The notes: a model not told the origin generated them from the letters alone. DNA of 64,000 nt from Marchantia polymorpha subsp. ruderalis (GCA_037833965.1 AP031352.1:14426501-14490500), one strand, 5' to 3'. Counted from the first letter of the stretch, positions 44,565 to 55,889 are shown. Program-made: numbers and translations.

Positions 44565-45150
44565 AAGACGTGTCTTCAGCGCGGCTTCACCTGATAAGTC
44601 ACACAACAATCTCGGACCATAAAAGCGATATATATCACAATTAGTAGAAGATATTTTTTGTAACTACATATTTTGATCGGCATGAGCGTTTTTTGGGAAT
44701 AGCTTTGGCAAAAACAAAGCATCTATCGGGAACAAGTCTCGTAATAGAAGAACATTGATAAATCGCACATGGTAAGAGAATGAAACAACTCTCTCTAACT
44801 GAAGAATTGATAAATTGCACATTGTAAGTGATAGGGTATAACTCTCTCTACTCGATAAAACGATGAATCTGACATTGTAAGTGATAGGGAACAATTCTCT
44901 CTACCAGGTTAAGCGATGAATCAGACATTGTAAGTGATAGGGAACAACTCCCTCTACCGGATAAAGCTATGAATCGGACATTGTAAGTGATGAGAACCAT
45001 TTGAGCAAGTGCATGATATGTGCATATGATGGATGCGTGAACTACTCCAAAGGTTTGGGCGCACCTATTGGATTCTCCAAGTAGCTTAGCTGAATTGCTA
45101 CCGCAGCAGATACATTGCATCGCATTAGCATTCACAATCTTGTGAAATAG
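44565..45150 (-). repeat. Right arm of the 4.7-kb inverted structure
   Basis: Reverse-complement counterpart of 40425-40965, with the same ~55-bp tandem array (44.77-45.00 kb, units with 'TAAGTGATAGGGAACAA' and 'CTCTCTACC'). The inner edge (44580) corresponds to the first unit of the tandem duplication on the left; the second unit has no counterpart here. Confidence 0.8.
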
Positions 45151-46204
45151 TTCCTATCGATCTCAAGATCATCAATCTTGTCTTGCTAGAGCTGATTTGT
45201 ATTTTAGCTACATTCTGCTATATTGATCCGAGATAAATGTACAGTTAATTTGATATTTGCAAAATGTGCAATATCTTGGATGTAGTTGAATTCTACCATG
45301 AATCACAATGATTGAAGAAATAGATTCATAGTTCGGGAATTGGTTAAAGGAGTCAGGTAGTGCAAAAGTCAACAAGTGAGTAGGTTGATGGCTGGATGAC
45401 GATTCGATGCATGGAAAATAATCTACATATGTCGATGTGCATCTATATGTGTTTTCAAAGATCTTGGAGATGTTGATGTGCAAAGCATTGGGATTTCAAT
45501 TTTTAGTTGAAATTTGACAAATCTAGGCAGTGAGAAATCCGAGGCAAAATCAGCAAATCCCAAGAAAGTTGTGTGGACGGCTAGAGTGCAAACCAATCGC
45601 ATGTAGGTGACAAAACTCAATCTCATTGACAAGTCAAAAGCACATGCGGCAATCAAGTCAAGCGTGCATTAAAGGCGAGACTCGACAAATAATTTGAAAA
45701 ACAAACAAATTTTAATAAATTTTGTGATCAGTATCGAGATATTGACAAACAAATTGCGATTGAGCGCGAACGGCAACAGTTGGGCAACGCAAACAAGCAT
45801 GCGTTGGAAGTGAGCAGCTGTGCACATGCGTGACGGAAACACATCGTGCGGAAAACAAGTGCATTGCGTGCAATAGCTTCCGTTGACTTGGCGGAACACT
45901 TGTCGTCCTCTGCGGATGACACTTCAAACTTCCATCGAACGTCAAGTCATCATATAGCAGGCGTCACTCAATCCTTTTGAAGTCACATCAATGTAGGTAG
46001 TGATACGTCATCACACCAATTGTCACGTCAATTCCATAGAGGCTTGAGATTTTGAAACGTTGCGACGTGACATGACGCAGACGTTTTGACGCTTGAGGCA
46101 TCGACATTTGGTTGACACGTGGCACGCATTGGACGCGTAGTGCACTGAGGTTGAATGTTGAGTTGACACGTGACAAAGCTGCACGACGTCACAAAATTGT
46201 GGGT
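45151..46204. other. Unassigned stretch
   Basis: No recognised coding motif. The part from 45.66 to 46.20 kb is richer in CpG-type dinucleotides, with several 'TGACACGTG' and 'GACGTCA'-like strings, and may be another LTR or a promoter region. I cannot tell which. Confidence 0.35.
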
Positions 46205-46400
46205 AACATACCACATATGGAGAGGTATTCAAACCTACGAAGATTTATCTTAGTTAAAGTAAGTTGGAAGATAATTACCACATGTTACTATGGTAATTTT
46301 TCAAGTAGTATAAATAGAGAGGTAGAGAAGAGCGTTTTGGTTGAACTTGAACAGCTTGAATTTGAGGTTCATCTTCCATTTCTTCAACTTTCAACTTGCA
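46205..46400. repeat. Chimeric piece: family B fragment and gag start of family A
   Basis: 46235-46330 matches the TATA-containing part of family B ('TATAAATAGAGAGGTAGAGA'). It is followed directly by 46337-46395, which matches the first codons of family A gag on the minus strand (compare 18130-18195). Two unrelated repeats have been joined with no spacer. Confidence 0.55.
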
Positions 46401-46779
46401 ATCTTGTCATGCATCAACTCAGTATTCAAGTCAACAAAAGTTTTCGCTCACAGTGCACTCCTTTTCCAAGCGGTGTGTGTGTGACATGCATGTGCATGTG
46501 GTATGCCAGTTTTTTTATTTATCCGGAAATGAAGTAGTAGGATGGGAAATCCACGCTGTTTTTAACTTTTAGAGTAGAAGTAATTAGATTAGAATAGAAT
46601 AGGTCTTTTACGATGGAGATGAGGTAGTAGTAGTAACCTTGAGGGAACCTCAGCAGACGCGTCGGCCTTCATAGGCTAGTGAGGTCATAACCCGGAGGAA
46701 CAGAACGGGAAGTAGGAAGACCTAGTACCTTTGAGTACCGAGGAGGGTATTCAGGAGAGGATATTCGGCATTCGCGAAT

Positions 46780-47568
46780 AAGGATCTCAGAGCTTCGCGG
46801 TTACATGAACAGTGAAGGACACCTACGTGCCACACGGAAAAGAATTTTGAATGACATCACCTTCAATTCACACGAATGGGAAACTGTTGCGACGGCGGAG
46901 TATACCCGAGAAGTTGAGAGCTTGATGCCCACATTTCACGACCTACATTGTGCAATCGACGCGTGATTGAAGCGCGGGGGCTAGAACGAGAGAAAATAGC
47001 AATGGCGCGACCGATCAAATTGCACGCTTTGCGAGTGCCCGAAGTAGAACTATGAGCTTATCGGCGTGATTTGATTCTCACGAAGAAGGACTTCCTATTG
47101 TGGGGTTGGAATTGGACGAGCAAGGTGATAGTACAGGAGTGGGATAACAATGGGTTGTCGAAGCCGCCGGGCTATCGAAGCAATCCCAATACCTGGCAAA
47201 TCTAGGATTGGAAGAAGATCCTTGATCGGTGCGCGGGTGACGACGGTGATCTTACGTTTGACAACGACAATGTCCGTGTGACGAGAGAGGAAGAAAGGGT
47301 TTATGTTGCTCATTTCAAACACCCTCGCACCGGGAAGAATGATTATCGCACCGTGTGGTATCACGATCGATTGAGGCGGAATGTCGCGATGGCGTTGATG
47401 CAGATTCTTCGTCCGTCTCGACCTACTTACATGATGACTTGGCAGGTGGAGTTTGTGGAGAGAGCCTTGAGAAGAGATCGTATCTATTGGGCGCGTATTG
47501 ATAGTTCAAGAAGTCATATGCATGCAAACCGAGCATCATCTCCTCATCAATCTCACCCTGCTATTTAG
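46780..47568 (+). pseudogene. Family F-related protein relic (variant)
   Basis: From ATG 47002 ('MARPIKLHALRVPEVEL') one frame runs 189 codons to 47568, broken by two in-frame stops (about 47053 and 47206). It keeps the N-terminal family F domain: 'KKDFLLWGWNWTSKVIVQEW', 'WKKILDRCAGDDGDLTFDN', 'HPRTGKNDYRTVWYHDRLRR' and 'RPSRPTYMMTWQVEFVERAL'. Upstream (46.78-46.99 kb) another frame reads 'RILNDITFNSHEWETVATAE', perhaps an N-terminal extension. The downstream linker and coiled coil are missing. Frame preservation over two stops suggests quite recent decay. No known enzyme domain. Confidence 0.6.
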
Positions 47569-47625
47569 CTCCAGTGTCATCCTAGTATGATAACACTAGC
47601 TAGTAGTATGATTCTACTGGCTAGT

Positions 47626-47975
47626 GCATGAATTTCAACTCAAATCATTGGCGTCCAAGATTTGCAACTCCGGGTCTATGCATCACCTGAAAGGCTTGCT
47701 CTTGTAATGTTAGAGCCCATCGTGCAAGCTTTTCTTTGAGCTTGTCAAATCCATCAACCTTTTGAGCGGCTGGTGATCAGTAATAAGGGTAAACTGCATA
47801 CCAAACAAATAATACTTAAATGTGCTATAATCTTATGTTGCTAAACATTCTTCCTTATACGAACTATACCACGACTCCGTCACATTGTTTGAACGACTAA
47901 CATACGGAACCACAAACTCTTTACTCCCATCATGACATTGCGTCAACATTGCTTCAAGTTCCAACATACTTTAAT
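47626..47975 (-). pseudogene. Ty3/gypsy RNase H relic, separate family
   Basis: The minus strand reads 'FKYYLFGMQFTLITDHQPLK', then after a one-base shift 'KLKEKLARWALTLQEQAF' and 'RPGVANL'. This is the RNase H end of a gypsy pol, where the family motif is 'TDHQPL...KL-x-RW-x-L-x-LQ-x-Y-x-F...R-x-G'. The spelling differs from family A (TDHKPL), so it derives from another element. Confidence 0.75.
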
Positions 47976-47989
47976 CAATGGAAGAATTT

Positions 47990-48600
47990 TTGCACTATTT
48001 TCAAGCGATACTCTTCAAACTGCAAAATTGAAGCAAAATTATTCATGGTTACATTGAAGAGTTGTGTAATCTTCAGTTACCTATCATGAATATGAATGGA
48101 GCAAAGGCTTTGAACATGTTTAAACAAGGCTTGAAGTATCCCATTTAGAAAAATTTCATTATAAGCAATATACCATAGTGAACAAAGCAATTACAATTGT
48201 TCAACAAATTAGCTTATGGTGTCATACACGTGGAAACATTAAGCACCTTTCAAGATCCATCCATGAAGTTCAAAAACCTTTGATGTAAAGAAGGTTTTGC
48301 ACAAGCACAAGAACTGGCCCCAAGATTTGAAGATGAGATTTGACAACCAAGAATTTCTTATTTGCAAGATTTTTATCCAAATAATGAAATGATTTGAGGA
48401 AGTGCGAGAGTTCGTGACAATCGTCAATGCTTTGCATGCGGACAAATGAATCACATTGCCAAGTTTTTCCGAACTCGACCAGCACCACAAAGAGTTCAGT
48501 TTATACAACAACGACGCTTCGACAACATGGAAGGAATAGAGTATGAAGAAGTTGAGGAGTAAGTTTTGGGAAACAAAGATCACCAGTAAACTAAACTCGC
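47990..48600 (+). pseudogene. Family A gag relic joined to an LTR
   Basis: Plus strand with several stops: 'IHGYIEEL', 'GAKALNMFKQGLKYPI', the zinc knuckle 'RQCFACGQMNHIAKF', the acidic tail '[12 protein letters not shown]' and the conserved slippery GGGAAAC near 48.57 kb. Eighteen or so bases of pol start follow ('CTCGCGGC'), and the sequence then runs straight into a family A LTR at 48604. All of pol is missing. Confidence 0.8.
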
Positions 48601-48603
48601 GGC

Positions 48604-49012
48604 TGTAACCATCTTTAGTTTGTTAGAATTAAAGTAGAGGTTACTCAAAATGTTTATATCGTTACGTTAGCGCGCATTACTCATAGTAGCCACGTCAACA
48701 ATTCGCGTGTTTGATAGGTGTAGAGTAAGTGTGTTAGTTGACAACGTCACCTTTGCGATTCATGTGCCTGTTAGGTAAGGATTGAGTGTGTTAGTTGGGA
48801 GCGCCACGTCACCAATCTGTGTGCTTGTTAGGGTTATCCACCATGTCATTCATCCACTAGGAGTGGGATGGATAGTGGGAATAAGATCTTATCTCCTTGT
48901 ACTTGTTAATAAGAGGTATAGAAGGAAGAGTATAACCATTGTTGGTATCTTTCATCTTCAGAGTTTATGGTTTTATATTTGAGTGAGCTTCTTCCTAAAC
49001 TCTAGTGTTACA
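48604..49012 (+). repeat. Family A LTR (plus orientation), decayed
   Basis: Starts TGTAACCATCTTTAGT and ends CTCTAGTGTTACA, matching the complement of 13324-13743 over its length with many substitutions. It is followed by a degenerate primer binding site and leader (49013-49204), so it acts as a 5' LTR for sequence on its right although gag lies immediately on its left. This looks like a junction between two elements sharing one LTR. Confidence 0.85.
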
Positions 49013-49204
49013 ATGTTATTAGAGTAATCTTGCTTTTTTTTAGTGTGAATTACCTCTCGTGAAATAGCAAGTGAGTGATGATGAATTGCAACTGTTGAGA
49101 ATGTATAGAAGCTGGCAGAGGTCATTGATCTGCATGTAAAGAAAGAGATACTGTGGTTTTGTAGATATGAATGGACTTGACAGGAATGTTGTACCGCATT
49201 GGCA
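49013..49204 (+). pseudogene. Family A leader fragment
   Basis: ATGTTATTAGAGTAATCTTG corresponds to the primer-site region ATGGTATCAGAGCGACCTTG of the intact element. The following bases match its leader ('AGCAAGTGAGTGATGATG', 'GGCAGAGGTCATT', 'GATCTGCATGTA'). It is cut inside leader ORF a by the family B repeat at 49205. Confidence 0.8.
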
Positions 49205-49850
49205 TGTAAGACCGGATGTTGTATGTGTGAAATAGAATTAGAAGTAGCCCAAAAGTTAACCATGGTTAGCTTAGTTATGATTAAGTCTAGCTAGTTATAA
49301 CTAAGTTTATCAAGTTATAACTAAGTTTATCAAGTTATAACTAAGTTTATCAAATTATAACTATGTTAGTTGTAATGTCTATATATGGAAAAATAACTAG
49401 AAAAGTTCTAGAAGATTTGACTGAGTATTTCTAATTTGTTTTATACAAAAGTCTAGATTCCAAGAGAAAAAATTTTTGACTTCATGTTTAATTTTGATTG
49501 ATTTAACTAAATAATGAGTACTTCACAGATTAGACTAAATCTAATGTTGACTAAGTGGCAAATGGAGATTCTAGAAGTTGGAAAGACACAAATGGCATGT
49601 GGCCACCTCAATCTAGAGAGTAATAAACATTTAAATGTTTAGGTTGTCAATGGCATGTTGCCACTTATTGGTAACTAGTAAAACTTACTATGGTTTATCT
49701 TGGTAAAAGTAAGCTAGATAGAAATTATCATATATTACTATAGTAATATTTTAATTGATCTATATAGAGGAGTAGAGAAAAGTGTCTCAAGCAAGTTTGA
49801 AGAGTTCATATGTAGAGACTTGTTTCATATTATGATAACGTAGTTTTTCA
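49205..49850 (+). repeat. Family B LTR-like repeat
   Basis: Starts TGTAAGACCGGATGTTGTAT and is collinear with the 53904 copy up to the TATA-like region and 'CAAGCAAGTTTGAAGAG'. It includes three tandem copies of 'AAGTTATAACTAAGTTTATC'. After about 49850 it diverges into sequence that instead matches 53.51-53.74 kb, so the 3' end is recombined. Confidence 0.7.
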
Positions 49851-50119
49851 TTTCTTTTTGAAAGCATGAAGTTTGATGAGTAGAGGAATAGAAATTCATA
49901 CTTTTAGGATAAGAATAATTAGAAGTAGATTAAATAAAGTATCTGTAGCAGATGAAAAGTTATGAATAGTTGAAATCCATGTTAGATATTCCTTTGTTGG
50001 AGTTAATGTTTCTACTTACCGTCAATAAAGTTGAATAAGATGAGTTATGATCTACTAGAGTATATGATTCATATACTTGATCTAGGTAGGATCTCGATAG
50101 ATAGGGCTTGACTGATTGT
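49851..50119 (+). repeat. Repeat shared with 53.51-53.74 kb
   Basis: Contains 'AACGTAGTTTTTCATTTCTT' (at its left edge), 'GGAATAGAAATTCATACTTT'-type sequence, 'GTTGAATAAGATGAGTTATG' and 'ATCTACTAGAGTA', which match the stretch before the D unit at 53.73 kb. Probably the piece preceding D units in a diverged family E-like LTR. Confidence 0.5.
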
Positions 50120-53100
50120 TCTAAAAACACCGAAAACGGATGAAGTCATGAGAGTAGGAAGTGGCCGACATGGTAAGTCGAAGACGAAGAAGGATCTTCA
50201 GACTTTGGACTTCGAACTTTGGCGTAAACATCTTTGTCTTTAAAGCAGAAGGGGGTTTCGGCGTAGTGAAAGGCAGCGCCGATCGGAAGGAAAACTCTAG
50301 CACATGTATCATCAATTTGCACACGTTCACGATGCAGTTAGGGCATCAAGGTACGTTAGCAAAAACAGGAGTTCAGCGCCGACATTTCGCGAGAGCACAT
50401 TTTGAAATTGGCAGTTTAGTGAGATTTGCGAGTGAGAAATTGAGAGCACAGCAATGGGACGAGCTTGGGAACTTCAATTGACGGCATTGAAAGAATCGGA
50501 GTTTGGATTGAGAGCGCATCGCAAGGAGCTTATAGTTGCCAAGCTCGATTTCTTGTTGTGGAGTTGGAATTGAGTTTCCGCGGCGATTGTGAGGGAGTGG
50601 CATGGGAGACGCGCGCCAAAAGGCAATGGAATTTGTGGCAAAACTGAGAGTTGGACAATTGAGCACGAGATTCAAATTTTGGGATCGTGTGCAGGTGAGG
50701 CGGGCGACTATACTTATGACAGTCAAAGCGTGAAGATGATCGAGTCCAAGGAGAAGACATTTGCAAAGTTGTTCAAGACACCTCGCTTGTCCAAGAACAG
50801 ATGGCGGAAAACAAATTATCACGATCGCTGAGACGCAATGTGACGGTGGCATTGATGTAGATTTTGCGACCTTTGCGCACAATGTACATGGCAATATGGC
50901 AAGTTGGGTTTGTGGAACGAGCAATGACGGGGAAGCAAATTCTCTGGGCTCGCATCTTCTTGAGTACTAACCACATTAATGTCAAGGATATGTTTGGAGG
51001 ATCGATGAATTACCTGTGACCGTTCTTTATCAACTTCTATCGAGGTATGAGATTGTTGACCGAACCAGGGATTTGAAACTTCTTGCTTGAGAGGGAGATT
51101 GCGAGATCAGATGAAAAAGGAGTGCAGGAAGGTAATGAAGTTGTCAGTGATGACAACAACATTGAACCTTCACTACCTTCGACCGAAGTTAACAAGTCAG
51201 AAAAAGACATTGAGGAACGACCAACGAAACAGCGACAGAAATTGCACATGCCTTCGGCTTCGGAGATCGTTGCTCAACGTGCTGGATTGTGGGCCATGAG
51301 ACTAGTTCCTACGCGGATGAGGACAACGAGTACGCATTCTCGTAGTTTGGTGAAGACATGACGCCGACGGGGGAGGAAGTGGACAGTACAGAGTGTAGTG
51401 AAGCCGCTTCACAACATCAACTCACTTTGGTAGAATGGATTGAAGTGAAAGCGCATCAAATTGAAACGTAAGACAAATGGCCTTTGGCAGAAAATCTTTG
51501 GCCTTCAGAGTGGCGATCTTTGGACGTGTCTATGGATGGCCCGTTGGCGGAAGGTGACAAAAGAGAAGATGAGATCAAAACGGAGATTTGAGGTCAACGC
51601 CTTTGGCCTTTGAGACAATCATAAGTGTCTTCGGCCGAATATCTTTGACCTTCGAGTAAGACAACTTTGGATGTGATTACAGAGTTGAAAGAACCGGTTG
51701 TGAAGCCAATTTCAGGCGAGGAACTTCTGGAACGAGTGGTGGCGAAAGTGGAGAAGACTATTGCAGAGCAACCGACAATGCCTTTGTGTCATGTGTCTTC
51801 GGGTATAGTCAAATTTGACTGCGGCGAAGGGCCTTCTGCCGAGGAGCCCAATACTTGACTAATGGAACTATACTATCACTCAAAAGATAAGCTAAACTAA
51901 ATCTTCTAAAAAGGGCTTTAGGCAGAGTCTAGTTTAGCTAATCTTTTGAGTGATAGTATAGTTCCATTAGTCAAGTATTTAGATTGAAAGATGGCAAAGT
52001 ATTCGATGCTAGAGTCTGCAGCATCTTATGTAGAATTACTGCGCATAAGGACTAAGGCGAAGGTGGTAGCAACTGCGAAGGTAGCAAAACGAGTTGTAAA
52101 CTTGACTTCTAAATGCGCGACCATAATAGTATGCTTGCAGGAACTTGAAGGGTAACTTTGCGCGAAAGAGTTAAAGTGTGCAGAACTTCGATGGAAGCTA
52201 GCGGCTAAGAAGAGCCTTCGTACGCAGAAGGAGCTAGAGTGCAAGGACCTTAGGTTGACATTAGCAATGCGCAGAAGGTGACGGTGGAACTTCAAGAAAA
52301 TTGGAATTATCTTTAATACGATTTGAGAAGAAATCTCGTCGCGTGGAGGAGCTGACAGCGACTCTGCCAGCACAAGATCAAAGAGAAGCTGTCAAATTGG
52401 CTCGCTGGGTGCAGAAATTGGCTAATTGCGAAGTTGCCCGAACTTCATAATTAGAGCGTGGGAAGGAGTTGGATGCGGATTGCAACAAATTGCAATCTCA
52501 ACTGTCGGCAGTTGAGGATTAGTTGGTCGCGGCTCGAGCAAAATTGGTGGAGCCAAAGGTGACTGTCGAACGACTTGAACATCATACCGATGTTGGTTTG
52601 CGTGTAAGGGTAGAGCGATGTCTTCGCGGTTATTTGAATTGGGAGATTCAGCATACAAAGTGGACAAAATTGGATTTGTTGGAGCGTTGATTGAAGGAAT
52701 TGGGAGCAAACGGAGCTGCAAGACATCAGCAGTTGGGTAGAATGGTCATTTCTTTCACTCCCGGTTTAGAGTAGACGAAGTAGAATTTAGAGTTAGAACT
52801 TGCAATAGTTTTGAGTAAGATAGTAGTAGACAGGAGCTCACAGCTAGCGGGTGATGCCTCCGGGTGTTTGTTGAGAATAAAGAGGCTCAAAGCTCTGTCT
52901 TTGGTGTGCTATGAGTTAGTTTTAATTCCTAAGTCTGCATTCCTTCGCACGTTCGTGAGATGAGTGTTTTGTAACAATGCGCAAGTTGATTCAATTTGTC
53001 AAAGATGTTGCATCTGAAAAAGAGAGTTCAATTCAAATGTTCTGAGTGGTGCATAATGTAACTCATGATTTAAGCAAATCTGTACTTTGGAAGCTCGGAG

Positions 53101-53402
53101 CAACCGGCTAAGCGTGTAATTTGGGGAAGTTTCTACCTCAATATTAATTGCAGAGTCGCTTGCAATTTTTGTGGGATCTATTGGATCAATTTCAAAATTT
53201 GATTGTGGTTTCACCTTGCATTTGTGTTCACTTCAGTCTTAGCAATTGCATATGCTTCTGAAAGTGACATGTGCCTTGAAAGTAAAACTCTTCAATAGAA
53301 TGTTAATTTGTGACAGTCATTGAATCTCTAGTGTTTTTTCTGTCCTCGTGGTATTGGATCATTATCATTATGCTCCATTTTGGTATTTATTTGTTATTAC
53401 AC
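50120..53402 (+). pseudogene. Family F repeat, copy F4 (plus strand)
   Basis: Coding starts at ATG 50454 ('MGRAWELQLTALKESEFGLR'). The N-terminal domain follows: 'KLDFLLWSWN', 'ESWTIEHEIQILGSCAGEAG', 'KLFKTPRLSKNRWRKTNYHD', then in a shifted frame 'MAIWQVGFVERAMTGKQILW' and 'FYRGMRLLTE'. Next comes an acidic linker (51083-51361), 'SGEELLERVVAKVEKTIAEQ' (51667-51858), a hairpin, a Lys/Glu-rich coiled coil (52.0-52.5 kb) and the C-terminal 'RVERCLRGYLNWEIQHTKWT', 'LDLLERRLKELG' (52.6-52.7 kb). The 3' tail ends TTATTACA at 53402, like F1. Many stops make it a pseudogene. The 5' end lacks the TGTGGTGCC start of F1-F3. Confidence 0.65.
51850..51979. repeat. Near-perfect hairpin, 50-bp arms, within F4
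   Basis: Arms 51850-51899 and 51930-51979 are reverse complements with one mismatch, around a 30-base loop. It lies between the linker and the coiled coil of copy F4 and has no counterpart at that place in F1. The size fits either a tiny foldback element or a microRNA-type precursor. Confidence 0.9.
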
Positions 53403-53903
53403 ATATATGAAAAAAATATGATTTTCAATATCTTGGAGGGTTCATGTGTGTGAACTAGAGTGATAATTTAAAGTATTGTGTGAGAGTATGTTTGGAATGT
53501 GGTAACGTAGTTTTTCATTTTTTTTTATAAAAAAAAAAAAGAAGTTTGAGAATTTAAAAACTAGTAATTTCAAACTTCGGGGGATAAGAATACTATGAAG
53601 TAGAGTAGGTGGATTTGGCAGTTGATGACAAGTTAGGAATAGTGAAATCCATTTAGCTTACTTTCTTTGAAGTTAGTCTTTTTTACTTGTAGGCAGTAAA
53701 GTTGAATTGGATGAGTTATGATCTGATAGAGTAAATACCTCATAACACTTTCAATTAGTGGCAACTTGACTTATTAAGGATCTTGATGAATAAAATTCGG
53801 CATGCTTGTTCTAACGAGTCCAATAATTCTTGAAACAAATGAGGAATCATTGGTATTTGGATGTTGGAAGTGGTTGGTATGGATCAAAGAAGTAACTTCG
53901 GCT
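53403..53903 (+). repeat. Family E-like LTR fragment with one D unit
   Basis: 53.51-53.74 kb matches 49.85-50.10 kb. 53.73-53.89 kb is a D unit ('GAGTAAATACCTCATAACAC', 'CTTGTTCTAACGAGTCC', 'GAGGAATCATTGG'), ending in 'AACTTCGGC'. It is interrupted by the family B repeat at 53904. Confidence 0.6.
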
Positions 53904-54682
53904 TGTAAGACCGGATATTGCATGTGAGAAATAAAACTAGAATTAGTCAAGGAGTTAATCAGGGTTAGAATAGTTATGACTAAGTCTAGCTACTTATAAC
54001 TAAGTTTATCAAGTTATAACTTTGTTTAGCTATAATGTCTATACTTGGCGGAATAACTAGAGAAGTTCTAGAAGATTTGAGTGAGCACTTCTATTTTGTC
54101 TAGTACAAAAGTCTAGATTCCAAGAGAAAAAACTTTTGACTTCATGTTTAGTTTTGATTGGTTTGTTCAAATAAGGAGTATTCCATTGGTTAGATTAGAT
54201 CTAATGTTGACTTAGTGGCAAGTAGAAGTTCTAGAAGTTGGAAAGACACAAATGGCATGTCGCCATCTCAATCTAGGAATTAATAAACATCTAGAATGTT
54301 TAGTAAGCCAATGGCATGTTATCACATATTGATAACTAGTCAACATTACTATGATTTATCTTTGTAAAAGTAAGTTAGATAGGAATACCATTTGTTATTA
54401 TGGTAATTTCTTAAGTAGTATATATAGAGAGGCAGGGAAGAACCTTTCAAGCAAGTTTGGAGAGTTCATATGTATGGACTTGTTTTATATATGAAAGAGT
54501 AACGAATTTTCAGTACCTTGGAGTGTCGATGTGTGTGTGAATTCGAGAGAAACCTTGAAAGATTGTGTGAGAGGGTGTTTGGGCTATGAGTATGAGGAGG
54601 CATTCTAGTCTTCTAAAACCATGATGAGCTATCGAAAAGCCATCCGAGGTAAACCTCAGTGAGAGTCAGCCCGGAGGTTGCA
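53904..54682 (+). repeat. Family B LTR-like repeat, best full copy (779 bp)
   Basis: Starts TGTAAGACCGGATATTGCAT and ends GCCCGGAGGTTGCA. It holds 'CTTATAACTAAGTTTATC', 'AAGTCTAGATTCCAAGAG', 'CAAATGGCATGTCGCC', a TATA-like 'TAGTATATATAGAGAGGC' and 'GTGTCGATGTGTGTGTGAAT'. Flanks (CGGCT and GGCCG) do not form a duplication. It has no internal region, so it is either a solo LTR or a MITE-like unit. Confidence 0.7.
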
Positions 54683-55445
54683 GGCCGTAGCGTCTTCAGC
54701 TGTAACGCCTTCGGCGATAGTGCCTTCGACCTTCGAAAGAGCATTTGAATTTCGGAGAAGAGTCTTCAACGAAAAAGAAAAAAGGGTCTTCGTGACAAAT
54801 TGGAGGAGTCTCGGAGCATTTCATAGAGAATTCAAGCGTGTGGAGGAGCTGGAGCGTCGAATGAAGGAATTGGGAGCGAAGCCGTAGAACATCGGCAATT
54901 AAGTAGGAATCTCAATTTGTTCATCTCCGATTTAAAGGATACGAAGAAGAACTTGGAATTGGAATTGTCAGCCGTTTTGAGTAGAATAGGAGTAGAGAGG
55001 AGCTCAACGAGCGTGGCAAGTGCCACGTTTGTTGGCGTCGTAGCTGATGGGGCTCGTAGCTCAGTAGGTGATGCTTCCAAGTGTTTGTTGTGAATAAATA
55101 GGCCCAAGGCTCTGACTTTGGAGGGCTTTTTCATTAGGTAATTTCTCAGTCTTCAGCCTGCATTCCTGCGTGCGTTTGTGAATTGTGTGTTTTGTCACCG
55201 TGCGCAAGTTGCTTTAGTTTGTTAAAGATACCGCATCTGAAGTAGAGGATCTTATTCGAATGTTCTGAATGATGAATAGTGTAGCTCAGGATTTAAGCAA
55301 ATCTGTACATTGGAAGCGGTATAGCCGGCTTAGTGAGTAATCTTGGAAAATTCTCCCCCCCCCCCCCCGCCAGAATATCAATTACAGAGTCGCGTGCGAC
55401 TTTTGTAGGGACTTTTGGAGGAATTTCAGGATTTGAGTGTGATTT
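54683..55445 (+). pseudogene. Family F 3' end fragment (F6)
   Basis: An open 69-codon frame ending at 54887 contains 'REFKRVEELERRMKELGAKP', the C-terminal end type of family F, preceded by a stretch rich in CTTCGG triplets ('AVASSAVTPSAIVPSTFERA'). It is followed by the family 3' tail with 'GATACCGCATCTGAAGTAGA', 'GATTTAAGCAAATCTGTACA' and 'TTTGAGTGTGATTTGAGTG'. A run of 14 C (55355-55368) lies in the tail. The last 220 bases seen in F1 and F4 are missing. Confidence 0.55.
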
Positions 55446-55579
55446 GAGTGACAAACATATGATCTAGACTTGATACAAAAACTAAAACATATCTTACCTT
55501 TCACTCTACAATCAATCCATACTTTTAAGAATTTTTTCAAAAAATGTTCTTTTTGTGCTTAAGATCTTTTTGTCTCAAT

Positions 55580-55844
55580 GAAGTTCTCATTACTTAGTCA
55601 AATCAATCAAAACTAATCCTGTAGTCAAAGTCTTCCATCCTTGGAATCTAGACTTTGATGGAAAACAATTTAATTGTGCACACTCAAACCTTCTAGAATT
55701 TCCTCAATCATTCTATCAAGTATAAAGTCTATAGCTAAACTTAGTCATAACTAGCTAGATTTAATCATAACTAGATAAGCTAACCATGATCAGCTCATTG
55801 ATTACTTCTAATACTATTGCACACATACAACAACAGGTCTTACA
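55580..55844 (-). repeat. Family B fragment, reverse orientation
   Basis: The complement matches the first 260 or so bases of family B: it ends (at 55844) with the complement of TGTAAGACC and includes 'CATAACTAGCTAGATTTAAT' and 'GGAATCTAGACTTTGATG'. Confidence 0.65.
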
Positions 55845-55889
55845 AATCTAAGGAGCGACAATAATCAAATTCAAATTGCATATAAAGAT

